Assembly (NCBI GenBank): GCA_028290305.1
Contig: JAQGKC010000502.1
Span: forward strand, 1-27,076
Length of the DNA: 27,076 bases
DNA from: Bradyrhizobium sp.
GTDB taxonomy: Bacteria > Pseudomonadota > Alphaproteobacteria > Rhizobiales > Xanthobacteraceae
Direction: 5' to 3'
The position numbers and the translations under genes are program-made. Below the pieces are notes generated by a model. The model had not been told where the DNA came from, searched no databases, and saw nothing but the letters and a program-made list of their open reading frames with translations. Numbering within the stretch: the stretch's first letter is position 1; each line of letters starts with the position of its first letter. This document shows, piece after piece, positions 1 to 7,911 of this stretch.

Positions 1-1325
1 GATATGTGGTGCGCCTCAACGGCTTTAGCTGGGATTATGTCGCGGCCATTTTCGGCATGACCGCAGCCGCGGTGGTCTGCTTCCAGGCCGCCGATATCTA
101 CGAAGTGCAGGTGTTTCGCGGCCAGCTGCGCCAGATGACGCGGATGATTTCATCCTGGGCATTCGTGTTCCTGCTGTTCATCGGCGTATCGTTCTTCGCA
201 AAACTCGGCGGCGAGGTATCGCGGCTCTGGCTCTCGGCATTTTTCTTTGTCGGTCTGGCGGCACTTATCGTCGAACGCCTGTTCCTGCGCGCGATGGTGC
301 GCGGCTGGGCCCGCGAGGGCCGGCTCGATCGCCGCACCATCATCGTCGGTTCGGACCAAAACGGCGAAAAGCTGGTCGAGGCGCTCAAGACCCAGGACGA
401 TTCGGACATCGATATCCTCGGCGTGTTCGATGACCGCAACGACAGCCGCGCGCTCGACACCTGCGCGGGCAGTCCAAAGCTCGGCAAGGTCGACGATATC
501 ATCGAATTCGCCCGCCGCACCCGCGTCGATCTCGTGCTGTTCGCGCTGCCGATTTCGGCAGAGACGCGGATTCTCGACATGCTGAAGAAATTGTGGGTAT
601 TGCCGGTCGACATCCGGCTTTCCGCCCACACCAACAAGCTGCGCTTTCGCCCTCGCGCCTATTCCTATCTCGGCACGGTCCCGACCCTCGATGTTTTCGA
701 GGCCCCGATCACCGACTGGGATCTGGTGATGAAGTGGCTGTTCGATCACATCGTCGGCGCCATCGTTCTGCTGCTGGCCTCGCCGCTGATGGCGCTGGTC
801 GCACTCGCGGTCAAGCTTGACAGTCCGGGTCCGGTGCTGTTCCGCCAAAAGCGGTTCGGCTTCAACAACGAGCGCATCGACGTCTACAAGTTTCGCTCGC
901 TCTACCACGATCAGGCCGATCCGCTGGCTTCGAAGGTCGTCACCAAGAACGATAGCCGCGTCACCCGCGTCGGACGCTTCATCCGCAAGACCAGCCTCGA
1001 CGAATTGCCGCAGCTCTTCAACGTGGTGTTCAAGAGCAATCTCTCGCTGGTCGGTCCGCGCCCGCACGCCGTGCAGGGCAAATTGCAGAGCCAATTGTTC
1101 GACGAAGCGGTGGACGGTTATTTCGCGCGCCACCGCGTCAAGCCCGGCATCACCGGCTGGGCGCAGATCAACGGCTGGCGCGGCGAAGTCGACAGCGAAG
1201 AGAAAATCCAGAAGCGCGTCGAGTTCGATCTCTATTACATCGAGAACTGGTCAGTGCTGTTCGATCTCTTCATTCTTCTCAAGACGCCGCTGGCGCTGAT
1301 GACGAAGAACGAAAACGCCTATTAG
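1..1325 (+). CDS. Undecaprenyl-phosphate sugar-1-phosphate transferase (WcaJ/ExoY/HfsE type), 5' end cut by the window
   Basis: This inner-membrane enzyme starts an exopolysaccharide repeat unit by moving a hexose-1-phosphate, usually glucose, from its UDP-sugar to undecaprenyl phosphate. The frame is open to the left edge, and the visible 439 residues are shorter than the roughly 500 usual for the family. The GTG at position 6 is therefore probably internal and the first membrane helices are missing. Visible parts are membrane helices over the first ~100 residues, then a Rossmann-like CoA-binding domain ([12 protein letters not shown]). The C-terminal bacterial sugar transferase domain follows, with its hydrophobic re-entrant segment near residues 240-265, the [12 protein letters not shown] and YKFRS motifs, the catalytic [12 protein letters not shown] segment and VGPRPHAV. 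The next gene on the same strand is an O-antigen ligase, so this is the edge of a polysaccharide locus. The exact sugar cannot be read from sequence. Confidence 0.9.
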   Translation, partial: YVVRLNGFSWDYVAAIFGMTAAAVVCFQAADIYEVQVFRGQLRQMTRMISSWAFVFLLFIGVSFFAKLGGEVSRLWLSAFFFVGLAALIVERLFLRAMVRGWAREGRLDRRTIIVGSDQNGEKLVEALKTQDDSDIDILGVFDDRNDSRALDTCAGSPKLGKVDDIIEFARRTRVDLVLFALPISAETRILDMLKKLWVLPVDIRLSAHTNKLRFRPRAYSYLGTVPTLDVFEAPITDWDLVMKWLFDHIVGAIVLLLASPLMALVALAVKLDSPGPVLFRQKRFGFNNERIDVYKFRSLYHDQADPLASKVVTKNDSRVTRVGRFIRKTSLDELPQLFNVVFKSNLSLVGPRPHAVQGKLQSQLFDEAVDGYFARHRVKPGITGWAQINGWRGEVDSEEKIQKRVEFDLYYIENWSVLFDLFILLKTPLALMTKNENAY

Positions 1326-1397
1326 TGCGCGCTCCGAACATGCGCAAATTATCAAGAGGCCGCGTCCAGGTGTTGCGTTGCGTAAGTTTGTGAGCGT

Positions 1398-2669
1398 GTG
1401 ATGGCGTATGCGGCGACAGCCGAGGGCTCTCTTCCATCGATGACGGTAGCACCCGGCGTCCTGGCCCTGCAGCGCGCGCTGGTGTGGCTGGTCGGCGCGT
1501 CCGGGGCGATCGTTTTCATCGAACCGAGCCCCTACGAACTGGTGACGATCGCCGCCGCCGTGATCTTCTTTGCAACCGGCCTGCGGCTGCGGCTGGTTTT
1601 CATGCCGCTGTTGTTGCTGCTGGTCCTGCTCAACATCGGGTACAGCATCGGCGCCATTCCCTTTTTGGACACCTCCGAGGTCGCCAACTGGATAGCGACA
1701 TCCTGGTACATGGCGGTCACGGTGATGTTCTTCGCGATGGCGGTGGCCGAAGACACCGCGGCCCGACTCGACATGCTTCGCCGCGGCCTGGTCGTGGGCG
1801 CCATGATCGCGTCGGTGGCCGCGATCGCCGGCTACTTCAACCTCGTCCCCGGCGGGCATGACCTGCTGACGTTGTATGAGCGCGCGCGCGGCACCTTCAA
1901 GGACCCGAACGTGCTGGGCGCGTTCCTGATCCTGCCTGCTCTGTTCGCCCTGCAAAGCGTCGTCTCCGACAGTTTTGGAAAAGCGTTCCGCAGCACGATC
2001 GCGCTCGGCATCATGGCGCTGGCGATCCTGCTGGCGTTTTCGCGCGCCGCGTGGGGCGGGTTTGTTATCACCTCAGCCTTCATGCTGGTGCTGATGTTTC
2101 TCACCAGCCCGTCGCACGCGCAACGCTCGCGCATCATCGTGATGGCGTTGGCTGCGGTTGTTATCGGGGCGGTACTGGTCGCCGTGCTGTTGTCGTTCGA
2201 CTCCATCGGCGAAATGTTCCGGCAACGCGCGAGCTTCGATCAAAGCTATGACGAGGGCCGTTTTGGCCGATTCGGACGGCACATCCTCGGCGCCGACATG
2301 GCGCTCGATCTGCCGTTCGGCATCGGGCCGCTGCAATTCCACAACTACTTCCCCGAAGACACCCACAATTCCTATTTGAACGCCTTCATGTCCGGCGGCT
2401 GGATCGCCGGCATCTGCTATCCCGCACTGGTGTTCATCACGGTGATCATGGGGTTTCGGCACCTCTTCGTCCGCGTGCCCTGGCAGCGTGCCTATCTGGC
2501 GATCTTCGCAGCGTTCCTGGGAACGGTCGGTGAAAGCTTCATCATCGACACCGACCATTGGCGGCACTTCTGGATGATGCTGGGAGCGATGTGGGGCCTG
2601 TTCGCGGCCGCGCAACCTTACAAGGCGACCGTGGATCAGCCGCTCACGGTCCCCGAGCAGGTTTCGTAG
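1398..2669 (+). CDS. O-antigen ligase / Wzy-type polysaccharide polymerase family membrane protein
   Basis: This is a polytopic inner-membrane protein of about 423 residues with some ten hydrophobic segments. Two family hallmarks are visible: GTFKDPNVLGAFL in the first half, and HNSYLNAFMSGGW in the large periplasmic loop near residue 320, whose His is the conserved residue of the Wzy_C/WaaL domain. Such proteins either polymerise lipid-linked repeat units (Wzy) or ligate polymers to lipid A core (WaaL), and sequence alone does not separate these. The start is either GTG at 1398 or the adjacent ATG at 1401, and neither has a strong ribosome binding site. It lies 72 bases after the sugar transferase on the same strand, so joint transcription and a role in exopolysaccharide assembly are the simplest reading. 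Confidence 0.85.
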   Translation: MMAYAATAEGSLPSMTVAPGVLALQRALVWLVGASGAIVFIEPSPYELVTIAAAVIFFATGLRLRLVFMPLLLLLVLLNIGYSIGAIPFLDTSEVANWIATSWYMAVTVMFFAMAVAEDTAARLDMLRRGLVVGAMIASVAAIAGYFNLVPGGHDLLTLYERARGTFKDPNVLGAFLILPALFALQSVVSDSFGKAFRSTIALGIMALAILLAFSRAAWGGFVITSAFMLVLMFLTSPSHAQRSRIIVMALAAVVIGAVLVAVLLSFDSIGEMFRQRASFDQSYDEGRFGRFGRHILGADMALDLPFGIGPLQFHNYFPEDTHNSYLNAFMSGGWIAGICYPALVFITVIMGFRHLFVRVPWQRAYLAIFAAFLGTVGESFIIDTDHWRHFWMMLGAMWGLFAAAQPYKATVDQPLTVPEQVS

Positions 2670-2701
2670 GCCCGGTGCGCTTATCCCCCCGTGTTGCGGG
2701 A

Positions 2702-3898
2702 TTACGTCTCGATGGCAAATGTCAGGCCGGCGTTATCGACAAGCCGCTTGATCAGGCGATGGCCCATGGCCGCGCCGGGAGTCCAGATACCGCCTGGCAC
2801 TTCCGGCGCGTCGCGCAGCAGGCAGATCGCGCATTCCGCGATCATCTTCGAGGTCGACCCATAGCCGGGATCGCGGTCGCCGCGGACCGCGACGCGAACC
2901 TGACGGCCGCCTTCCGCGAGGCCCACGAACAGAAGATCGTAAAGCCCCGTGTCGCGTTGCTCCTTCGACGGGCCCTCGCCCGGCTTCGGTCCGTCCGACC
3001 CGCCCATCTTGCTGTTGGCGGCGACCACCAGCCTGGCGTTGGCTTCGCCTTTCTCGCCGGGGCCGGTCAACACCATCTCGTCATAGATAAAGTCTTTGCC
3101 GTAGGGAAAGCCCATCAAGAGATTGGAGCGGTGCACGTTGCGGGTGTTGATGGTCGACATCACGAAGGGCGCCGTCCACGCGTCGAGGTCCTGATCGAAC
3201 AGCGGCTTGTTGCCCGGCGGCTGTTTTGGACCCTCGAAGCCCGGCGTCAGCACGAACGGATTCTTCAATAACGCAACCAGACTAAGGTCTTTCGCGGCGG
3301 CTGCGAAGGTCGCCTTGATGCTCGCGGCGGTGCCGCCCGAGAACGTTCCCTTCATGTTGCGGACGCGGCCTTTGACGCGGCTGACCGGCGCGCCCAAAAC
3401 CTTCTTTGCCGTCTCCTCAGCAAAGAACACGCCAAGTTCGAATGGCAACGAATCGAAACCGCAGGAAAACACGATTCGAGCGCCCGTCGATTGCGCCGTG
3501 GCGTGGTGGGCATCGATCATCTGGCGCATCCAGACCGGCTCGCCGCAGAGATCGAGATAGTCGGTGCCGGAAGCCGCGCAGGCTGCCACCAGATCGGAAC
3601 CGTAGAGCTGATAGGGGCCGACCGTTGATAGCACCGACCGGGTCTGGTCGATCATAGCCTTCAGGGATACGGGATCGCTGGCGTCAGCTACGATCAACGC
3701 CGTGTCGGCCGGCGCGCCGATCGCGTCGCGCCCGGATGCGAGCTTGTCCAGGCTGCGTCCGGCCATCGCCCATTTCAGATCGGTCTTTCCAGTATCCTTG
3801 CCGGAATAATGCGCCGCGAGATATTCGGCGACGAGCTGGCCGGTGAAGCCGGTGGCGCCATAGACAACAATGTCGAATTCCGGCGAAGGCTTCATCAT
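2702..3898 (-). CDS. Saccharopine dehydrogenase-like NAD(P)-dependent oxidoreductase (trans-acting enoyl reductase type)
   Basis: The product is 398 residues long. The N-terminal Rossmann nucleotide-binding fold starts at FDIVVYGATGFTGQ, followed by a segment typical of the saccharopine dehydrogenase-like family (VLSTVGPYQLYGSDLVAAC, then GTDYLDLCGEP near residue 120). True lysine-pathway saccharopine dehydrogenases differ in the C-terminal half. This protein resembles the group that includes mycobacterial trans-acting enoyl reductases and human SCCPDH, whose substrates are mostly unknown. The start is ambiguous: a TTG at 3901 and ATGs at 3898 and 3895 follow one another. AAGGA lies 4 bases before the 3898 ATG and 7 before the 3895 ATG, which rules out the TTG. 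It lies 45 bases downstream of the DUF169 gene on the same strand, so the two may be co-transcribed. Confidence 0.82.
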   Translation of the reverse strand: MMKPSPEFDIVVYGATGFTGQLVAEYLAAHYSGKDTGKTDLKWAMAGRSLDKLASGRDAIGAPADTALIVADASDPVSLKAMIDQTRSVLSTVGPYQLYGSDLVAACAASGTDYLDLCGEPVWMRQMIDAHHATAQSTGARIVFSCGFDSLPFELGVFFAEETAKKVLGAPVSRVKGRVRNMKGTFSGGTAASIKATFAAAAKDLSLVALLKNPFVLTPGFEGPKQPPGNKPLFDQDLDAWTAPFVMSTINTRNVHRSNLLMGFPYGKDFIYDEMVLTGPGEKGEANARLVVAANSKMGGSDGPKPGEGPSKEQRDTGLYDLLFVGLAEGGRQVRVAVRGDRDPGYGSTSKMIAECAICLLRDAPEVPGGIWTPGAAMGHRLIKRLVDNAGLTFAIET

Positions 3899-3943
3899 CA
3901 ATTCCTTGGAGTGAGTTGTTGGTTCGCGCCCGATCGGACGCGG

Positions 3944-4732
3944 CTATTTCTTCGCGTAGGACACGCCCATGCCGGCGCGTACATCGCTTTGGATTCCGTA
4001 GGGCGCGATCGGATAGCGCAACCCGTTTTTCGCCAGCGCCTTCATGCCGGTGATCGCCTTGGCCAGATGCGCCGGCGACAGCGCCATCAACATCTCTTCA
4101 TCGGGCACGCCGCCGTAGCGCCGCTCGGCATAGCACGGCAGCGACAGGCTGGGCTCGCCGGTCTTGAGCGCTCGCCCCCATGAATCCGCACATGCGGTCT
4201 CGCCGACCACGCCCCATTCGAATTTCTTGTATCCGGTCCACTGCAGTCCATTGATGAGAATGATCATCTGACCCGGCGTCGCGTAGACCAGACAGATGTC
4301 CGGCGGATTGAGCCGCCCGCTGGCCAGCGGGCTCACCACCAGCGCCTGGTATTGGCCGTGCGGAACGACATCCAGCGCTTCCTGGCGCTTGCGCGCGTCC
4401 TCGGCGTTCTCATGCCAGACGCCGACGTAAGCTTGACCGGCGAGCCACTTCTCGTCTTGCGGCGCAAGCCCGATCACCGCGCGGCATTGCGCGCCGACCA
4501 GATCGTCGGCGGTGATGCCAACGGTCCAGCCCAGCCGCGAGGCCATGCTGACGATCTGGTCGGTGGTGTGAATCGCCGATGGACGCCTGATTTTCGGGAT
4601 CGCCGCCATCTCATCCACCCGCGCGAACATCTTCATGCCGATCACAGTGGTCTTTAGGCGCAACAGGCTATTCAGATCAGCCACCATGCCGGCCAAATCG
4701 ATTCTTTCGTGCCCGTCTGCTGCTTGCTGCAT
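3944..4732 (-). CDS. DUF169 domain-containing protein
   Basis: This 262-residue soluble protein matches the DUF169 family in length and in its landmarks: LRLKTTVIGMKMF near the start, then VGAQCRAVIGL, PDICLVYATPGQMI, GVVGETACADSW and the C-terminal SLPCYAERRYGG. Conserved cysteines in CRAVIGL, ETACAD and LPCYAER suggest possible metal or cofactor binding, but the family has no established biochemical role. The ATG at 4732 is supported by AGGGAG nine bases upstream. The saccharopine-dehydrogenase-like gene follows after 45 bases, which hints at a shared pathway. No signal peptide or membrane segment is visible. Confidence 0.85.
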   Translation of the reverse strand: MQQAADGHERIDLAGMVADLNSLLRLKTTVIGMKMFARVDEMAAIPKIRRPSAIHTTDQIVSMASRLGWTVGITADDLVGAQCRAVIGLAPQDEKWLAGQAYVGVWHENAEDARKRQEALDVVPHGQYQALVVSPLASGRLNPPDICLVYATPGQMIILINGLQWTGYKKFEWGVVGETACADSWGRALKTGEPSLSLPCYAERRYGGVPDEEMLMALSPAHLAKAITGMKALAKNGLRYPIAPYGIQSDVRAGMGVSYAKK

Positions 4733-4840
4733 GAATTTAAACTCCCTGGACGGCAGATTAACCGCTGCGCTTGGTTCGAGGTTTGATCCTAGCCGGATTA
4801 TGCACCGGCCGCGACCGGTGCGTTGAAGGGCGCGTGGCGT

Positions 4841-5644
4841 CTACGGCTCGACCGGTCCGGGGAAGAATTCGCCGGTTTTACCGGATATCCGGTACGCTAT
4901 AAGCCCTATCCATTCGCGGATGCCGGTGTCGACGCGGGCTAACCCATCCACAGCGACAATTGAAAACGCCAAAAGATCGGCGCGACGGCCCACCCGCCAA
5001 TCGACCGGACACGGTTCTATCGCAAATCCAGCCTTGCGGAAAAGGCCCACCGACCGCGGCATATGGAAAGCCGAGGTCAACAGCAGCCATCGTTCGCCGC
5101 TTTTCGGCGCGGCGATCGCCTTGGAGAACTCGGCATTTTCCTGGGTGTTGCGCGAGCGACGCTCCATCGTCAGCCGCTCCCTGGGAATACCGAGACTTTC
5201 GAATACTCCGGCGGCGTAATCGGCCTCCCTTGCGTCATCCGATACCAGGTTCGCGCTGCCTCCGGAAAAGATGATGCGAGCGTTGGGATACTGACGGGCG
5301 AGCGCCGCCGCCTCGATCATACGATCGGCGGCGTGCGTGAAAGCTGCGGTCCCATGGGCCGCGGAAACATCCGGGTCGATCGCGCCGCCGAGGACGACAA
5401 TGCCGTCAGGTGCGCCGTGCGTCGCATCCCACGGCGGAAATCGCGATTCCAGAGGATAGAGCACGAGATTTCCAAGCGGCGAAAATCCGCATATCGCGAG
5501 CAGCGCGATGGAAGCAACCATGAGCTTGCGGCCAAGCGACGCAAATCGCGTGGCCAGCAAGATGATGCCGAGCAGGCCGACGCCAATCAGGAGATTCGTC
5601 GGCAACAGCATGATGCCGATGGTTTTGGAGAGTACAAAGAACAA
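4841..5644 (-). CDS. YdcF family protein (DUF218, ElyC/SanA-like)
   Basis: The protein has two N-terminal membrane segments (FFVLSKTIGIMLLPTNLLIG and a second near residues 35-55) followed by a DUF218 domain. Its hallmarks are DGIVVLGGAIDPD, ARIIFSGGSAN, MERRSRNTQENA and WLLLTSAFHMPRS. Related E. coli proteins ElyC and SanA act in envelope integrity and lipid-carrier or peptidoglycan homeostasis, so an envelope role is inferred. I prefer the TTG at 5644 as start. It has GAGGGG at 5654-5659, nine bases upstream, and gives the usual family N-terminus beginning M-FFVLSK. A longer frame opens at an ATG at 5677, but that ATG falls inside a dispersed repeat and has no ribosome binding site. The preferred start gives 267 residues. 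Confidence 0.85.
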   Translation of the reverse strand: MFFVLSKTIGIMLLPTNLLIGVGLLGIILLATRFASLGRKLMVASIALLAICGFSPLGNLVLYPLESRFPPWDATHGAPDGIVVLGGAIDPDVSAAHGTAAFTHAADRMIEAAALARQYPNARIIFSGGSANLVSDDAREADYAAGVFESLGIPRERLTMERRSRNTQENAEFSKAIAAPKSGERWLLLTSAFHMPRSVGLFRKAGFAIEPCPVDWRVGRRADLLAFSIVAVDGLARVDTGIREWIGLIAYRISGKTGEFFPGPVEP

Positions 5645-5672
5645 GAGAGAATTCCCCTCAAGGATTGACAGT

Positions 5673-5758
5673 GTCATACGCGGGCTCGACCCGCGTATCC
5701 ATCAATCTTCGTAAAATATCGTTTCAAAGAAGATTGCCGGGTCAAGCCTGGCAATGAC
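5673..5758. repeat. Dispersed intergenic inverted repeat
   Basis: Two arms of about 27 bases face each other: GTCATACGCGGGCTCGACCC at the left, and GTCATTGCCAGGCTTGACCC read on the minus strand at the right. Each arm is itself an imperfect palindrome. An inner perfect pair, CAATCTTC and GAAGATTG, could extend the hairpin. Related arms occur at 19637-19737, 24848-24875 and 25679-25772, so this is a member of a dispersed family. It fills most of the gap between the YdcF and acetamidase genes and touches the possible upstream ATG of YdcF. Confidence 0.75.
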
Positions 5759-5839
5759 GACCACAATGTCGAACATCGACATAACCTATCTTCGAGGGCA
5801 CACTTCCCCTCACCTTGACCTAACCCAAAGAACCCCTTC

Positions 5840-6781
5840 ATGACACATCATCACCTGCATTCGAGTCCCGAGACCTGCCACTGGGGCTTCTTCGAAGCCA
5901 AGCTGAAACCCGCCCTCACCATCGCCAGCGGCGACGAAGTGACCATCGACACCATCAGCGGCGGACCCGAGGTGGTGCCGGACCGGAGCCGGTTTCACGT
6001 TCCGCCCGAACTTGCGGAAGTTCACGCGAAAAACGAGCGAATGGTGCCCGGTCACATCCTGACCGGGCCGGTCGCGATCGAGGGTGCTGAACCCGGCGAT
6101 GTGCTGGAGGTCGAGATTCTCGACGTCAGGCTCCGGCAGGACTGGGGCTATAACCTGATCAAGCCTCTCTCGGGCACGTTGCCCGACGATTTCCACGAGA
6201 CCCGACTGTTGAACATTCCGCTCGACCAGAAGCGGATGGTGGGTCAGTTGCCATGGGGGCTCGATTTGCCGCTTAAGCCGTTTTTCGGCGTGATGGGCGT
6301 GGCGCCGCCACCGGCCTGCGGCCGCATCACGTCGTTGATTCCACGCGCGATGGGCGGCAACCTCGACAACAAGGAGCTGACGCCGGGCGCCAAACTCTAT
6401 CTGCCGGTGTTCGTGCCGGGCGCGCTGTTTTCCTGCGGCGACGGTCATGGTGTCCAGGGCGACGGCGAGGTCTGCGTCACCGCGATCGAGACCGCGCTGC
6501 AGGGACGCTTCAAGCTAACGCTGCGGAAGGATTTACGGCTCGACTATCCCCGCGCCGAGACGCCGACGCACTACATGACCATGGCGATGGACCCCGACCT
6601 CGACCAATGCGTGGTGCGCTCGCTACGCGACATGATCGTGCTGCTCGGCGAAAAGCGGAACCTGTCGCGCGAAGATGCCTACACGCTCTGCAGCCTGGCC
6701 GCGGATCTGCGCGTGACACAGACCGTCAACGGCTCCAAGGGCATCCACTGCATGATCGCGAAGTCCGTCGTGCATGGGTGA
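5840..6781 (+). CDS. Acetamidase/formamidase family protein
   Basis: The 313-residue product matches the FmdA/AmdA family in length and order of motifs. Near the start it has GDEVTIDTISGGPE, then HILTGPVAIEGAEPGDVLEVEI near residue 75. In the centre are FFGVMGVAPP and the CGDGHGVQGDGEVC segment near residue 205, which carries the conserved metal-site histidine and acidic residues. Family members hydrolyse short aliphatic amides such as formamide or acetamide to ammonia and the acid in the cytoplasm; the substrate here is not proven. The ATG at 5840 lacks a strong ribosome binding site. It is a single gene between a repeat and a convergent GrlR-like gene, with no amide transporter beside it. 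Confidence 0.88.
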   Translation: MTHHHLHSSPETCHWGFFEAKLKPALTIASGDEVTIDTISGGPEVVPDRSRFHVPPELAEVHAKNERMVPGHILTGPVAIEGAEPGDVLEVEILDVRLRQDWGYNLIKPLSGTLPDDFHETRLLNIPLDQKRMVGQLPWGLDLPLKPFFGVMGVAPPPACGRITSLIPRAMGGNLDNKELTPGAKLYLPVFVPGALFSCGDGHGVQGDGEVCVTAIETALQGRFKLTLRKDLRLDYPRAETPTHYMTMAMDPDLDQCVVRSLRDMIVLLGEKRNLSREDAYTLCSLAADLRVTQTVNGSKGIHCMIAKSVVHG

Positions 6782-6853
6782 GAGAAACGCGCCGTCCGTC
6801 ATTACCAGACCCGCCGACTGGCGTGTAAGCGGTGGACAGCCGTCTGCACCGCG

Positions 6854-7201
6854 TCAGCTATCCGCGAGTTTCTTCAACGTCGCACGAAAACTCAGGCTTC
6901 GGTTTCCCGCCAAGGTGGTGCCGAACACTTCGGCCTGGTCGTCGGCAAAAGTCCCTGAAAACCCGCTGGTGACTTCCTGCCCCGCGAATAGCGGGCGAAC
7001 GAAAGGGTCGGGAAAGGGTGTGTGCTGATTGGTGGTCAGCTGGCCCTTCCAGGTCCCCTCACCGACGGTGTAGGAACCGGTCGACCAGAAATAGGGGCCC
7101 CCGCCGAGAAACACGCCGTCTCGGAGAATGAGTACGCCACTGTCGCGGCCCTTTACGCCGTCGAGCATATAGGTGTGAACAGAATAAAGCCCGTTCTTCA
7201 T
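6854..7201 (-). CDS. GrlR-like small regulatory protein
   Basis: This 115-residue protein has the layout of the GrlR family: an opening MKNGLYSVH, a central GGGPYFWSTGSYTVGEGTW strand pair, and a C-terminal FSGTFADDQ...AGNRSLSFRATLKKLA. GrlR of enteropathogenic E. coli is a lipocalin-like beta-barrel that represses type III secretion genes by binding the activator GrlA. No type III genes and no GrlA homologue are in this window, so any partner here is unknown, and the family call rests on the motif pattern only. The ATG at 7201 has no clear ribosome binding site. It is convergent with the acetamidase gene. Confidence 0.7.
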   Translation of the reverse strand: MKNGLYSVHTYMLDGVKGRDSGVLILRDGVFLGGGPYFWSTGSYTVGEGTWKGQLTTNQHTPFPDPFVRPLFAGQEVTSGFSGTFADDQAEVFGTTLAGNRSLSFRATLKKLADS

Positions 7202-7467
7202 CGATAATGCTGCCGCCCTTCGGGCTGGAACGGTATAGCCTGCAGCGATGGACGTCGAGAACGGCCAAGCGATGCACCTGCTTGAACATCGAGCCGTCCG
7301 ACTTCGCGCTGACCTGCACGTCGCGCGGCAGGTTTCAAAAGTCTTCGCCGGTCAGCATATGTTTGCGCCATACAGCATATCAACCTGGCAGCTTGGGCTC
7401 GACCCACCGGAGGAGAAGAAGCGCTCGCGCTTATATTCGCTGCAAAGGATGATTTCCGTTCTCGAGC

Positions 7468-7490
7468 CGCCGCTCCTCAGGATGAGGCAC
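7468..7490. repeat. Remnant of a short dispersed repeat
   Basis: CTCCTCAGGATGAGG is an imperfect palindrome and resembles the CCTCATCCTGAGG core of repeats common in Bradyrhizobium intergenic DNA. Only one arm is visible, so this is a low-confidence remnant. Confidence 0.35.
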
Positions 7491-7551
7491 TCGCTCCAGT
7501 CTATTTGCTAACAATTCCAATGGTCTGGGGAATTTTAATAGCAAAACGCAT

Positions 7552-7580
7552 TGACTCGATCTGCCACCCAAAATAGACTC
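7552..7580 (+). promoter_or_regulatory. Predicted sigma-70 promoter with GANTC sites at both boxes
   Basis: TTGACT (7552-7557) and TAGACT (7575-7580) are separated by exactly 17 bases and lie about 47 bases before the start of the small gene at 7627. A GANTC methylation site overlaps the -35 box (GACTC, 7554-7558) and another overlaps the -10 box (GACTC, 7577-7581). This would suit control by CcrM methylation and GcrA. The promoter is inferred from sequence only. Confidence 0.45.
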
Positions 7581-7599
7581 TAAAAAGATACTTTTAAGT
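7581..7599. promoter_or_regulatory. Near-perfect inverted repeat at the predicted transcription start, possible operator
   Basis: CTAAAAAG and CTTTTAAG flank a 3-base spacer (ATA), and seven of eight positions pair. The element sits directly after the predicted -10 box, where a repressor would block initiation. The next gene encodes a small protein with ribbon-helix-helix-like features, a class that often binds its own promoter, so autoregulation is a reasonable guess. Confidence 0.3.
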
Positions 7600-7626
7600 A
7601 CACCGATTACAGGCTAGCTTTTTGGC

Positions 7627-7827
7627 ATGGCCACAGAAAAAGCCGAAACCGACCGCGTTCCGATTACGTTGGCGCTCTCAACCATCGGCTATCTCGAAAA
7701 GCTGGTGAGACAGGGCACCCATGGCACCAGCGTTCCCGGTGTCGCAAGGACGCTAGTCGAGGAAGGCATTCGGCTCGCGATCAAGGATGGGCTGCTTGCG
7801 ATCCGCGACAATGGCAAAACGCCATGA
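7627..7827 (+). CDS. Small conserved protein, ribbon-helix-helix-like
   Basis: The product is 66 residues. It opens with a short charged stretch, then VPITLALSTIGYLEKLVRQG, a strand-plus-helix pattern like that of CopG/Arc ribbon-helix-helix proteins, then a second helix VARTLVEEGIRLAIKDGLL. I have seen similar short hypothetical proteins in Bradyrhizobium and relatives, but no function is known to me. DNA binding is inferred only from this pattern, and an oligomerisation role cannot be excluded. A promoter with correct spacing lies upstream. The GcrA-like gene begins 84 bases downstream on the same strand, so both may share a transcript. No toxin gene is adjacent. Confidence 0.65.
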   Translation: MATEKAETDRVPITLALSTIGYLEKLVRQGTHGTSVPGVARTLVEEGIRLAIKDGLLAIRDNGKTP

Positions 7828-7911
7828 AGGAAGCCTTCGGACGCCGGGCGGTTCGATCGACAGTGTGGTCACAGGATTCGGGGAGATTACCCGCAGCTTG
7901 GGATTACCAAC

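Larger units (their letters stand above)
7202..7626. other. Intergenic region of 425 bases without a convincing gene
   Basis: Open frames here on both strands are short, lack ribosome binding sites and have arginine-rich shadow composition, and I recognise none of them. The stretch contains a remnant of a dispersed repeat near 7468-7490 (CTCCTCAGGATGAGG). After about 7500 the base composition turns AT-rich, leading into the predicted promoter at 7552-7580 and the inverted repeat at 7581-7599. Confidence 0.6.

Noticed and set aside
150..1133. Long open frame of 327 codons on the minus strand opposite the sugar transferase gene
   Set aside because: It mirrors the codon pattern of the real gene in GC-rich DNA, has low-complexity Arg/Glu/Ala/Gln-rich composition and no recognisable domain.
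7248..7511. Possible 87-codon gene on the plus strand in the 425-base gap
   Set aside because: It has no ribosome binding site and no recognised motif, and its last part runs into the repeat remnant near 7468.
7627..7827. Antitoxin of a toxin-antitoxin pair
   Set aside because: The neighbouring gene is a GcrA-like regulator, not a toxin, and no small toxin-like gene lies on either side.
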